Origin: Qingrenia yutianensis
GTDB lineage: Bacteria; Bacillota; Clostridia; UMGS1810
Assembly (NCBI RefSeq): GCF_014385105.1
Contig: NZ_JACRTE010000002.1
Location: 124,001-188,000, forward strand
Length of the DNA: 64,000 nt
Direction of reading: 5' to 3'
Positions 42,258 to 50,859 of this stretch are shown piece by piece. Below the pieces are notes generated by a model. It searched no databases, was not told the origin of the DNA, and saw nothing but the letters and a program-made list of their open reading frames with translations. Position 1 is the first letter of the stretch. Each line of letters starts with the position of its first letter. A program made the position numbers and the translations under genes.

Positions 42258-42422
42258 AAAAACATCTCCTTTGTGTGTAAAACTTTCGGTGCAAAAACCG
42301 TTTTCACAAAAATTTCTCACGCGGAAAACCCGTTTAGGTTTGACGGATTGCACCAAATGTGCTCGGTTTTCATAAAAACCTTTTCTTGATTTAATGATAC
42401 AACTTTTCCGTCAAATTGTCAA
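42258..42422 (-). promoter_or_regulatory. hpf promoter and ~130-nt structured leader
   Basis: Minus strand: TTGACA (42422-42417), 17 bp, TATCAT (42399-42394). The leader can form GCAC-ATTTG-GTGC and a longer GGTGCA...TGCACC pairing ending ~30 nt before the hpf start, compatible with a regulatory RNA. Confidence 0.65.
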
Positions 42423-42449
42423 GAATAAACATAAATTTTCACACAATTT

Positions 42450-43220
42450 TTAGTTAAAATAGCTAACACTCATCACTTCAAGCACTTTTATCGTGCTTTT
42501 CAGCTTGTGAACCGTGTCGGCATCAAGGCACGAAATCTCGGAAAGCGCCTTTTTCATATTCACATTAAACACTTCGCTCCTTGTTCCGCTCACAAGCGCT
42601 TTGTATGCCGATTCCGCGGCAAAATCCTTAACCCAGCCGTCGCCCGTGTTCACCTTTTGCGATACATCGCACGCAATAGAACAAAGCATACCGACAAAAT
42701 CGGAGGTAAGCGCCGCCGCGAGAGCACAGCCGTATTTTTGCGTTTTGTCGATAAATTTAGCATTGACTCCGCGCATATAAAGCTCGTCGTAAAAATCGTG
42801 ATACAGCTCGCCGAAGCCCTCAAAGAATAAAGGCGCCTCGGAAATGTCGGAATAATCGCCGTTATCATCGGCATATTTCGGAATAAATGCGGTAAAATAC
42901 GTGTTATTTCCGCCGATGCTCACGGTGTCGGACGTTTCCGCAGCGGTGAGCGCGCAGAAAATTTTGCCCGACGGCTTGTATGCCGCGATTTTACGCATAG
43001 TCCGTTTGAGCACACGGTCGTTTACCGCGAGGATAATAAGCTCGCTTTCGGACACAGCGCGTTCCAAATCAAGATATGCCTTGCATGAAACCGCAACGGC
43101 GTATTTTACGCTTGTTTCGATACTGTCACTGTAAAATGCAACAACGTCGAAACCTTTCCTTTTCAAAAGACGCGCAAAGCACACGCCCATTTTTATATCT
43201 CCGACAACCGATACTTTCAA
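42450..43220 (-). CDS. Rossmann-fold protein with DUF2520-type C terminus
   Basis: A 256-residue predicted NAD(P)-binding protein resembling the Rossmann-like/DUF2520 group related to pyrroline-5-carboxylate reductase-like proteins. The N terminus KVSVVGDIKMGVCFARLL has the beta-alpha-beta layout, but the glycine loop is atypical (GDIKMG where GxGxxG is usual). Residues LIILAVNDRVLKRTM match the strand-4 region, and the helical C-terminal part carries KYGCALAAALTSDFVGML. The start is TTG at 43220 with GGAGA about ten nt upstream; the longer frame to 43388 runs into dapL. Gene order suggests co-transcription after dapL. Function unknown. Confidence 0.72.
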   Translation of the reverse strand: MKVSVVGDIKMGVCFARLLKRKGFDVVAFYSDSIETSVKYAVAVSCKAYLDLERAVSESELIILAVNDRVLKRTMRKIAAYKPSGKIFCALTAAETSDTVSIGGNNTYFTAFIPKYADDNGDYSDISEAPLFFEGFGELYHDFYDELYMRGVNAKFIDKTQKYGCALAAALTSDFVGMLCSIACDVSQKVNTGDGWVKDFAAESAYKALVSGTRSEVFNVNMKKALSEISCLDADTVHKLKSTIKVLEVMSVSYFN

Positions 43221-43236
43221 CGTTAAAAAATCTCCT

Positions 43237-44418
43237 TTACGAAAACGAAATACTTTTAATTCTTTCCATTGCTGTTTTGGTGTTTTCCTTATCGCCGAAA
43301 GCGGTAAGACGGAAGAAACCCTCGCCGTTTTTGCCGAATCCCGCACCGGGAGTGCCGACAACGTTCGCCTTTTCCAAAAGCAGGTCAAAGAAATCCCACG
43401 ACTTCATATTGTTGGGGCATTTAAGCCAGATATACGGTGAGTTTTTACCGCCGGTAAACCAAATTCCCATATCTTCAAGCGTTTTTGCCATAACGCGCGC
43501 GTTTTCTTTGTAATACGAAAGCGCCTCTTTAATCTGCGCCTGACCTTCTTTGGTAAACACCGCACTTGCACCTGCCTGAACGATATACGGCACGCCGTTG
43601 AATTTGGTCGTCTGACGGCGGAGCCACATTTTGTTGAGGTTCATTCCGTCAAATTCAAGCGTTTTCGGAACGACGGTATATCCGCATCTTGTGCCGGTAA
43701 ATCCCGCAGTTTTCGAGAACGAACAAAATTCAACCGCGCATTTTTTGGCACCGTCTATCTCGAAAATACTTCTCGGCAAATCGTCCTCCACAAATGCCTC
43801 ATAAGCGCTGTCAAACAGGATAACCGCGCCGACTTCGAGCGCATAGTCAACCCACATTTTGAGCTGTTCATAGTTGTAAACCGCGCCGGTGGGATTGTTC
43901 GGCGAACAGATATAAATAATATCGCATTTCACGTTTTTGTCGGGCAAAGGCAAAAATCCGTTGTCCTCGTTCGCGTTCATAAACACGATTTTTCTCCCTG
44001 TCATAACGTTTGTGTCAACATAAACGGGATAAACCGGGTCGGGCACAAGGCAAACATTGTCCTTGTCAAACAAATCGAGAATGTTTCCGAGGTCACTTTT
44101 TGCGCCGTCGCTTACGAAAATTTCGTTTTCATCCAGTTCAACATTGTGCGATTTGTAATAGTCCTTTATGGAATTGCGCAAAAAGGCATAGCCCTGTTCG
44201 GGGCCGTAGCCTTTGAACGTTTCCTTTTTGCTCATTTCGTCAACCGCCGAGTGCATTTTTTTGATAACAGCATCGCAAAGCGGAAGCGTAACGTCGCCGA
44301 TACCCATTTTTATAACCTTTTTATCGGGATTGTTTTTTGTAAAATTTTCAACTCTTTTTGCAATGTCGGAAAAAAGGTAGCTTTCCGCAACGTTTGCATA
44401 ATTTTTGTTGATTTTCAT
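43237..44418 (-). CDS. dapL: LL-diaminopimelate aminotransferase
   Basis: Converts tetrahydrodipicolinate directly to LL-diaminopimelate, bypassing the acylated intermediates. The 393-residue fold type I PLP enzyme shows MGIGDVTLPLCDAV, GYGPEQGYAFLR, VPDPVYPVYVDTNVMTG, CSPNNPTGAVY and the PLP lysine in SFSKTAGFTGTRCGY, all distinctive of DapL rather than general aspartate aminotransferases. It lies 15 nt after the carB-dapF frame; DapF would use its product, so both steps are together. Confidence 0.94.
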   Translation of the reverse strand: MKINKNYANVAESYLFSDIAKRVENFTKNNPDKKVIKMGIGDVTLPLCDAVIKKMHSAVDEMSKKETFKGYGPEQGYAFLRNSIKDYYKSHNVELDENEIFVSDGAKSDLGNILDLFDKDNVCLVPDPVYPVYVDTNVMTGRKIVFMNANEDNGFLPLPDKNVKCDIIYICSPNNPTGAVYNYEQLKMWVDYALEVGAVILFDSAYEAFVEDDLPRSIFEIDGAKKCAVEFCSFSKTAGFTGTRCGYTVVPKTLEFDGMNLNKMWLRRQTTKFNGVPYIVQAGASAVFTKEGQAQIKEALSYYKENARVMAKTLEDMGIWFTGGKNSPYIWLKCPNNMKSWDFFDLLLEKANVVGTPGAGFGKNGEGFFRLTAFGDKENTKTAMERIKSISFS

Positions 44419-44433
44419 ATATATGCGCGCTCC

Positions 44434-47400
44434 TTATATCTCAATTTCTCCGTCAAACACCTTGCTTGCACCGCCCGTCATAAAAACGCCGCCGTCGGTA
44501 TATTTTATCACGAGGTCGCCGCCGATAAGCTTTATTGTGATGTCGTCGCCCTTTTTGCAGTATCCGTTTTCAACTGCCGCAACCGCCGCTGCGCAGGCGC
44601 CCGTTCCGCACGCCCACGTTTCGCCGCTTCCGCGCTCCCAAACGCGCATTTTAAGCGTGTGACTGTCGATAACCTTTATAAATTCGGTGTTAACCCTGTC
44701 GGGGAAAATTTTGTTATTTTCAAATTTCGGACCGATTTCTTCAAGGTTTAACGTGTCGATGTTTTCGTAAAACACCACGCAGTGCGGATTTCCCATAGAC
44801 ACACAGGTGATGTTTTCTTTTCGTCCGCCGATTTCGACTTTTACGTCCACAACCTTATCGCCGTCAAGACTTACGGGGATTTTTTTCGGGTCAAGCTCTG
44901 CTTTTCCCATATCAACAGTAACAAACTGCACTTCGCCGTTTTGTTTTTTAAGCTCCAGCTTTTTAATTCCGCTCAGCGTTTCTATTGTAAGATGATTTTT
45001 TTCAACGATTTTGTTGTCGTAGAGATACTTTCCGACGCATCTTATCGCGTTTCCGCACATTTTGCCCTCACTGCCGTCAAGGTTGAACATACGCATTTTT
45101 GCGTCCGCAACGTCCGACGGGCAGATGAGCACAACGCCGTCACCGCCAATGCCGAAGTGTCTGTCCGAAAGGCTGACGCTCAAGCCCTCGGGATTTGTGA
45201 TTGTCTGATTAAAGCAGTTGAAATAAATATAATCATTTCCGCAGCCGTGCATTTTTGTAAATTTGAGTTTCATTCTCTCACTCCTCATATTGTTGATGTC
45301 AACAAGTTCGGTAGAACCTTGCGAAAAACGGCTTTTTATACTGTTTAAAAATGCCGTTGCCGTGTCGATTGAGGTGAGGCACGGAACGCTTCTTTCCACC
45401 GCCTTGCGCCTTATTTTAACACTGTCGCGCGAGGGTATTCTGCCCTTTGACGACGTGGAAATTACATATGCCGCTTTTCCGCTTTCAATAAGGCTTATCG
45501 CGTTGTTTTCCGACTCGTGGATTTTGTCCACAACTTTAACGTCTATGCCGATATTTTCGATAATCTTCGCAGTTCCTTTTGTTGCGTAAATTTCATATCC
45601 GAGGTCGTTAAAACCTTTTGAAATGTCGATAAGCTCGCCCTTGTCGGAGTCGCGCACGGTGATAAACACACCGCCTTTTTTGTTGAGGTTATACCCTGCC
45701 GCGACAAGTCCTTTGTAAAGCGCCTCTTCAAGCGTGCTTGCAATACCGAGAACCTCGCCCGTCGATTTCATTTCGGGTCCGAGGTGGGTGTCAACGTCTA
45801 TAAGCTTTTCAAACGAGAACACCGGCACTTTAACCGCAAAATATGCCGATTCTTTGTATAATCCCGTGCCGTAACCGAGGTCTTTGAGCTTTTCGCCGAG
45901 CATTGTTTTCACTGCCAAATCAACCATAGGAACGCCCGTAACTTTTGTGATATACGGTATTGTTCGCGACGAACGCGGATTTACTTCAATAACATAAAGC
46001 TCCTCGTCGTACACAAGATACTGAATATTTACAAGACCTTTCGTTTTAAGTCCCACAGCCAAAGCGCGCGAGCAGTCCACAATTTTTTTTGTGATTTCGT
46101 CGCTCAAACTCCACGCGGGATAAACCGCGATAGAGTCGCCCGAGTGGATACCTGCCCTTTCGATATGCTCCATAATTCCGGGAATTAAAATTTCTTCGCC
46201 GTCGCATATCGCGTCGATTTCAACCTCCGTGCCCATAAGGTATTTATCTATAAGCACGGGGTTTTCGATGTTCTGGCTTAAAATTATATCCATATATTCT
46301 TTTACGTCTTCGTCATTGTGCGCGATAATCATATTCTGACCGCCGAGCACGTATGACGGACGCAGAAGAACGGGATAGCCGATTTGTTCAGCCGATTTTA
46401 ACGCTTCCTCTTTTGTCATAACCGTGTGTCCCGTCGGACGTTTTATGTTAAGCTTTTCCAAAAGCTCGTCAAAACGTTCCCTGTCCTCCGCCATATCAAT
46501 GCTGTCCGCGCTTGTGCCGATGATGTTAACGCCGTGTTCGCTCAAATAATTTGTAAGCTTAATCGCCGTCTGACCGCCGAACGCAACCACCACCCCGAAC
46601 GGTTTTTCGGTATTTATAATACTCATAACGTCCTCGGTGGAGAGCGGTTCAAAATAAAGTCTGTCCGCGGTGTCAAAGTCGGTCGAAACGGTTTCGGGAT
46701 TGTTGTTTACAATTATAACCTCATAACCTTTTTCTTTGAGCGCCCACACGCAGTGAACCGACGCATAGTCGAACTCAATTCCCTGTCCTATTCTGATAGG
46801 ACCCGAGCCGAAAACGATAATTTTCTTTTTGCCGCTGTTTTTCTGCTCAATAAACTCCGCCGCCTCGTTTTCGTCATCAAATGTCGAATAGAAATACGGC
46901 GTTTCCGCACCGAATTCCGCAGCGCAGGTGTCAACCATTTTATACGACGCATAAAGTGGATTTTTCACCTTTTCGCCCGAAAAACTTTCAACCGTGCGGT
47001 CGAGATAGCCCATTTTCTTGGCTTTTAGGTAAAGCTCGTCCGTGATGTTTCCTTTTTTAAGCGTATTGTCCATATTGACAAGGTTTAAAAGCTTATATAA
47101 AAACCAGTTGTCGATTTTGGTTATTTCATGGATTTTCTCGGGTGCGATACCGCGTTTTAACGCCTCATACACGCAGAAAATTCTCTCGTCGGTGATGTTT
47201 TTGAGGTTTTCTTCAACCTCTTTATCCGGCATTTTCATAAACTTTTTGTAGTTTAATGTGTCCTGTGAAATTTCCGCACCGCGCACCGCTTTCATCATAG
47301 CCTGTTCAAAGCTTGTGCCGATTGCCATAACCTCTCCCGTCGCTTTCATCTGCGTGCCGAGATTTCTTTTAGCATACACAAATTTATCAAACGGCCATTT

Positions 47401-48474
47401 CGGGAATTTTACAACAACATAGTCGAGCGCAGGCTCAAAGCACGCCGACGTTGTTCCCGTAACCGCGTTTTTGATTTCGTTAAGGTTATATCCTATCGCA
47501 ATTTTCGCGGCAACCTTTGCAATGGGGTATCCCGTCGCCTTGGACGCAAGCGCGGACGAACGCGAAACCCTGGGGTTAACCTCAATTACCGCATATTCAA
47601 AACTGTCGGGATTTAATGCAAACTGGCAGTTGCAGCCGCCCTCAACTTTAAGTTCGGAGATAATATCCAGCGCCGCCGAACGGAGCATTTGATATTCTTT
47701 ATCCGAAAGCGTAACCGCCGGTGCAATAACAATGCTGTCACCCGTGTGAACGCCGACCGGGTCGAGGTTTTCCATACTGCACACCGTTATAACGTTGCCC
47801 TTTATATCGCGCATAACCTCAAATTCGATTTCTTTCCAGCCCGATATACATTTTTCCACCAAAATCTGATGAATGGGCGACAAACGAAGTCCGTTCTTCG
47901 CAATGTCGATAAGCTCGTCCTCGTTGTTTACAATACCGCCTCCCGTACCGCCGAGAGTGAACGCGGGACGGATTATGAGCGGATAGCCTGTTTCGTCCGC
48001 AAATTTCAGCGCGCCGTCCAAATCGTTTGCAACAACCGACGGAATACACGGCTGACCGATTTTTTCCATCGTGTCTTTAAATAACTTCCTGTCCTCCGAT
48101 TTATCTATCGTTTCGGGATTTGCGCCCAAAAGTTTAACGTTGTTTTTCTCCAAAAATCCCGATTTTGCAAGCTGCATAGAGAGCGTAAGTCCCGTCTGAC
48201 CGCCGAGGGTGGACAAAAGACTGTCGGGTTTTTCTTTTTCAATAATTCTTTCAAGAGTTGTAATGGTGAGCGGTTCGATATAAATTTTGTCCGCCATAGC
48301 CTTGTCCGTCATAATGGTTGCAGGATTGGAGTTTACCAGAACAACCTCCAGCCCCTCCTCTTTGAGCGCACGGCACGCCTGTGTTCCGGCGTAGTCAAAT
48401 TCCGCTGCCTGACCTATCACAATAGGACCCGAACCTATTACCAAAACTTTTTTCAATTCTTTGTTAAGCGGCAT
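44434..48474 (-). CDS. carB-dapF: Carbamoyl-phosphate synthase large chain fused in frame to diaminopimelate epimerase
   Basis: A single 1346-codon frame. Residues 1-1067 are a complete CarB: carboxyphosphate half (1-400), oligomerisation region (401-550), carbamoyl-phosphate half (551-935) and allosteric MGS-like domain (936-1067), ending in the usual ELVDINN. Residues 1068-1346 are a complete DapF (279 aa): KFTKMHGCGNDYIYF, the first catalytic Cys in GKMCGNAIRC, and the second in WACGTGACAAAVAA. The junction is NNMRSERMKLKF: CarB has no stop, but dapF keeps its own AGGAG (eight nt upstream) and ATG at 45273. So a fusion protein, a free DapF, or both could be made. A one-base indel in either direction would bring a TGA into frame within a few codons, so a sequencing or assembly error must be excluded. 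The carB ATG overlaps the carA stop by one base. Confidence 0.85.
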   Translation of the reverse strand: MPLNKELKKVLVIGSGPIVIGQAAEFDYAGTQACRALKEEGLEVVLVNSNPATIMTDKAMADKIYIEPLTITTLERIIEKEKPDSLLSTLGGQTGLTLSMQLAKSGFLEKNNVKLLGANPETIDKSEDRKLFKDTMEKIGQPCIPSVVANDLDGALKFADETGYPLIIRPAFTLGGTGGGIVNNEDELIDIAKNGLRLSPIHQILVEKCISGWKEIEFEVMRDIKGNVITVCSMENLDPVGVHTGDSIVIAPAVTLSDKEYQMLRSAALDIISELKVEGGCNCQFALNPDSFEYAVIEVNPRVSRSSALASKATGYPIAKVAAKIAIGYNLNEIKNAVTGTTSACFEPALDYVVVKFPKWPFDKFVYAKRNLGTQMKATGEVMAIGTSFEQAMMKAVRGAEISQDTLNYKKFMKMPDKEVEENLKNITDERIFCVYEALKRGIAPEKIHEITKIDNWFLYKLLNLVNMDNTLKKGNITDELYLKAKKMGYLDRTVESFSGEKVKNPLYASYKMVDTCAAEFGAETPYFYSTFDDENEAAEFIEQKNSGKKKIIVFGSGPIRIGQGIEFDYASVHCVWALKEKGYEVIIVNNNPETVSTDFDTADRLYFEPLSTEDVMSIINTEKPFGVVVAFGGQTAIKLTNYLSEHGVNIIGTSADSIDMAEDRERFDELLEKLNIKRPTGHTVMTKEEALKSAEQIGYPVLLRPSYVLGGQNMIIAHNDEDVKEYMDIILSQNIENPVLIDKYLMGTEVEIDAICDGEEILIPGIMEHIERAGIHSGDSIAVYPAWSLSDEITKKIVDCSRALAVGLKTKGLVNIQYLVYDEELYVIEVNPRSSRTIPYITKVTGVPMVDLAVKTMLGEKLKDLGYGTGLYKESAYFAVKVPVFSFEKLIDVDTHLGPEMKSTGEVLGIASTLEEALYKGLVAAGYNLNKKGGVFITVRDSDKGELIDISKGFNDLGYEIYATKGTAKIIENIGIDVKVVDKIHESENNAISLIESGKAAYVISTSSKGRIPSRDSVKIRRKAVERSVPCLTSIDTATAFLNSIKSRFSQGSTELVDINNMRSERMKLKFTKMHGCGNDYIYFNCFNQTITNPEGLSVSLSDRHFGIGGDGVVLICPSDVADAKMRMFNLDGSEGKMCGNAIRCVGKYLYDNKIVEKNHLTIETLSGIKKLELKKQNGEVQFVTVDMGKAELDPKKIPVSLDGDKVVDVKVEIGGRKENITCVSMGNPHCVVFYENIDTLNLEEIGPKFENNKIFPDRVNTEFIKVIDSHTLKMRVWERGSGETWACGTGACAAAVAAVENGYCKKGDDITIKLIGGDLVIKYTDGGVFMTGGASKVFDGEIEI

Positions 48475-49535
48475 TATTTGTTACCTCCCATCATTTGAAT
48501 AAACTTATCGAACAAAAACGAGGTGTCAAGCGGACCTGCTGCCGCCTCGGGGTGAAACTGCACCGAAAACGCAGGCATATAGCTGTATTCAATGCCCTCG
48601 TTGGTGTTGTCGTTAGCATTTTTAAAGCTTTCCTCCGCACCGCCGGGAAGTGTTTCTCCGCACACCGCATAACCGTGGTTTTGGCTTGATATAAACACTC
48701 TGCCGTCCTTATAAACAACCGGCTGATTTGCTCCCCTGTGACCGTATTTAAGCTTAACCGTGTCCGCCCCCTGCGACAGCGCGAGTAGCTGATGACCGAG
48801 GCAAATGCCGAAAAGCGGAATTTTTTTCGCACAAAGCTTTTTTATTTCCTCAATAATTTCAACGTTTTCTTTCGGGTCGCCCGGTCCGTTGGACAGCATA
48901 ACGCCGTCGGGATTGAGCTTCATTATTTCGTCCGCCGTTGTGTACGACGGAACGGTTATAACATTGCACCCTCTTTTGTTAAGCGAGCGCGCTATGTTTT
49001 TCTTTGCGCCGAAGTCCATAAGAACAACGTTTTTGCCGTTTCCCTCCAAAACCTCGGTTTTGTCGGCGGTGACGCTTTTAACCGCATCCGTTACCGAATA
49101 TTTTTTGATAACCTCAAAATCGCCGGGGATTTTTTTTGCAATCATACCGTTCATAACGCCTGCCTCGCGCACAATTTTCGTAAGACGGCGCGTGTCAATT
49201 CCGCAAATGCCCGGAATACCGTTTTCCTTTAAAAAAATGCCAAGATTACCTTCACATCTGAAATTAGAAGGCTCCCGGCACCATTCACGCACTATATATG
49301 CCTTTAAACAAGGCTTTTTACTTTCAAAATCGGCACTTATAATGCCGTAATTTCCGATAAGCGGAAATGTTTGAACAACAATTTGTCCGAAATAACTCGG
49401 GTCGGTAAGCGTTTCAATATAACCCGTCATTGCGGTTGTAAAAACAACCTCGCCGACAACCTCTTTGTCAGCTCCAAAGCTTTTGCCTTCAAAAACAGTG
49501 CCGTTCGCAAGAATTAAGTACATAATATCGTTCAT
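48474..49535 (-). CDS. carA: Carbamoyl-phosphate synthase small chain
   Basis: Glutaminase subunit that passes ammonia to CarB for carbamoyl phosphate used in arginine and pyrimidine synthesis. The 353-residue protein has the N-terminal CarA domain (FEGKSFGADKEVVGEVVF, GNYGI) and the class I amidotransferase domain with the nucleophile in FGICLGHQLLALS and the His/Glu pair in SVQFHPEAAAGP. ATG 49535 follows GGGAGG by 8 nt; ATG 49523 is a possible alternative. Overlaps carB by one base. Confidence 0.95.
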   Translation of the reverse strand: MNDIMYLILANGTVFEGKSFGADKEVVGEVVFTTAMTGYIETLTDPSYFGQIVVQTFPLIGNYGIISADFESKKPCLKAYIVREWCREPSNFRCEGNLGIFLKENGIPGICGIDTRRLTKIVREAGVMNGMIAKKIPGDFEVIKKYSVTDAVKSVTADKTEVLEGNGKNVVLMDFGAKKNIARSLNKRGCNVITVPSYTTADEIMKLNPDGVMLSNGPGDPKENVEIIEEIKKLCAKKIPLFGICLGHQLLALSQGADTVKLKYGHRGANQPVVYKDGRVFISSQNHGYAVCGETLPGGAEESFKNANDNTNEGIEYSYMPAFSVQFHPEAAAGPLDTSFLFDKFIQMMGGNK

Positions 49536-49554
49536 TCAAAAGCCTCCCACAGTA

Positions 49555-49595
49555 TATTGATTATATTTTATCATTAAAGCAAAATATAATCAATA
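49555..49595 (-). promoter_or_regulatory. carA promoter inside a perfect 15-bp inverted repeat
   Basis: Arms 49555-49569 and 49581-49595 are perfect complements with an 11-nt spacer. On the minus strand TTGATT and TAAAAT, 17 bp apart, fall within the repeat, so a protein bound to both arms would block or position RNA polymerase. There is no T run, so it is not a terminator. Confidence 0.65.
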
Positions 49596-49756
49596 GTTTT
49601 GTGCAATAAATTTTTAATTTTTGTATAATTATTCAAATTCAAAGTATATTTTGCATAAAAATGTGTATATTTTTATTTTGCCGTACATACTGTATGTGCT
49701 TTGGTATGCCGTTTTTGCAAATTATTCACAAAAAAGAATTATTTACAATATTTATG

Positions 49757-49785
49757 TTGCAAATTTATGTGCTTTATTATATAAT
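49757..49785 (+). promoter_or_regulatory. Promoter of asnA-glnN
   Basis: TTGCAA (49757-49762), 17 bp, TATAAT (49780-49785). The rest of the 298-nt carA-asnA gap is AT-rich with no gene. Confidence 0.75.
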
Positions 49786-49833
49786 AAAAGTTGTATTTAT
49801 TTTTGACATACAAAACATTAAGGAGCAAAATTT

Positions 49834-50841
49834 ATGAGCAAGGTAATAATTCCGAAAGGATATAAAAGCAATTTGAGCGCCTATCAGACGCAGGGCGCGA
49901 TTGAGCTTGTAAAGCGTAATTTTGAAAATGAAATTTCAAAATCGCTCAACCTCATAAGAGTTTCCGCACCGCTTTTCGTAGACGGCAAAACAGGTCTTAA
50001 CGACGATTTGAACGGCGTCGAACGCCCCGTAACGTTTGACATTGCCGAAACGGGAACCGAGGCACAGATAGTTCATTCGCTTGCAAAATGGAAAAGAGCC
50101 GCATTATACAAATACGGTTTTTCCGTCGGCGAGGGACTTTACACAAATATGAACGCCATAAGGCGCGATGAAGAAATGACAAATCTCCACTCGATATACG
50201 TTGACCAGTGGGACTGGGAAAAAATTATCGACGCGGAAACAAGAAATATTGAATATCTTAAAACCACCGTTAAAGCTATTGTAAAAGCAATCCGCAACAC
50301 GCTCGACGCGGTCAAGGCGAAATATCCCGCAATAAAAACAAATCTTTCGCGCGAGGTAAGCTTTGTCACAACGCAGGAGCTTGAAGATATGTATCCCGAC
50401 CTTACCCCGAAAGAGCGCGAAAACACCTATCTTAAAGAGAATAAAACCGCATTCATTATGCAAATCGGCGACAAATTAAAATCGGGCGAAAAGCACGACG
50501 GCAGAGCACCAGACTACGACGACTGGAAATTAAACGGCGACATTCTTTTCTATAACGAACTTTTAGACCGTGCGTTTGAGGTGTCGTCAATGGGCATACG
50601 CGTCGACGCAAAATCGCTCGACGAACAGCTTACAAAAGCAGGCTGTGACGACAGACGAAATCTTGAATTTCACAAAATGCTCTTAAATGGCACATATCCT
50701 CTCACAATGGGAGGCGGAATAGGACAGTCGAGGCTGTGTATGCTCCTTTTGTCAAAGGCGCATATCGGCGAAGTTCAGGTTTCCATCTGGGATGATGAAA
50801 CGAAAGAAAAATGCAGAAATGCAGGCATTGAATTACTATAA
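49834..50841 (+). CDS. asnA: Aspartate--ammonia ligase
   Basis: Makes asparagine from aspartate, ammonia and ATP. The 335-residue class II synthetase-like enzyme has SAYQTQGAIELVKRNFE, RVSAPLF, GLNDDLNGVERPVTFD, the motif 2-like SIYVDQWDWEK and the C-terminal TMGGGIGQSRLCMLLL. AGGAG precedes the ATG. It is followed 18 nt later by glutamine synthetase, an ammonia-assimilation pair. Confidence 0.96.
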   Translation: MSKVIIPKGYKSNLSAYQTQGAIELVKRNFENEISKSLNLIRVSAPLFVDGKTGLNDDLNGVERPVTFDIAETGTEAQIVHSLAKWKRAALYKYGFSVGEGLYTNMNAIRRDEEMTNLHSIYVDQWDWEKIIDAETRNIEYLKTTVKAIVKAIRNTLDAVKAKYPAIKTNLSREVSFVTTQELEDMYPDLTPKERENTYLKENKTAFIMQIGDKLKSGEKHDGRAPDYDDWKLNGDILFYNELLDRAFEVSSMGIRVDAKSLDEQLTKAGCDDRRNLEFHKMLLNGTYPLTMGGGIGQSRLCMLLLSKAHIGEVQVSIWDDETKEKCRNAGIELL

Positions 50842-50859
50842 TTTTACGGAGGTTAACCA

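Noticed and set aside
42258..42356. 33-residue N-terminal extension of Hpf
   Set aside because: Conserved Hpf sequence starts at 42257 with its own ribosome binding site; the extension is structured leader.
43221..43388. 56-residue N-terminal extension of the Rossmann protein
   Set aside because: It overlaps the 3' end of dapL and lacks homology; TTG 43220 with GGAGA fits better.
49596..49833. T-box or other amino-acid riboswitch ahead of asnA
   Set aside because: The promoter found leaves a leader of about 40 nt, and no specifier-type stem or terminator is visible.
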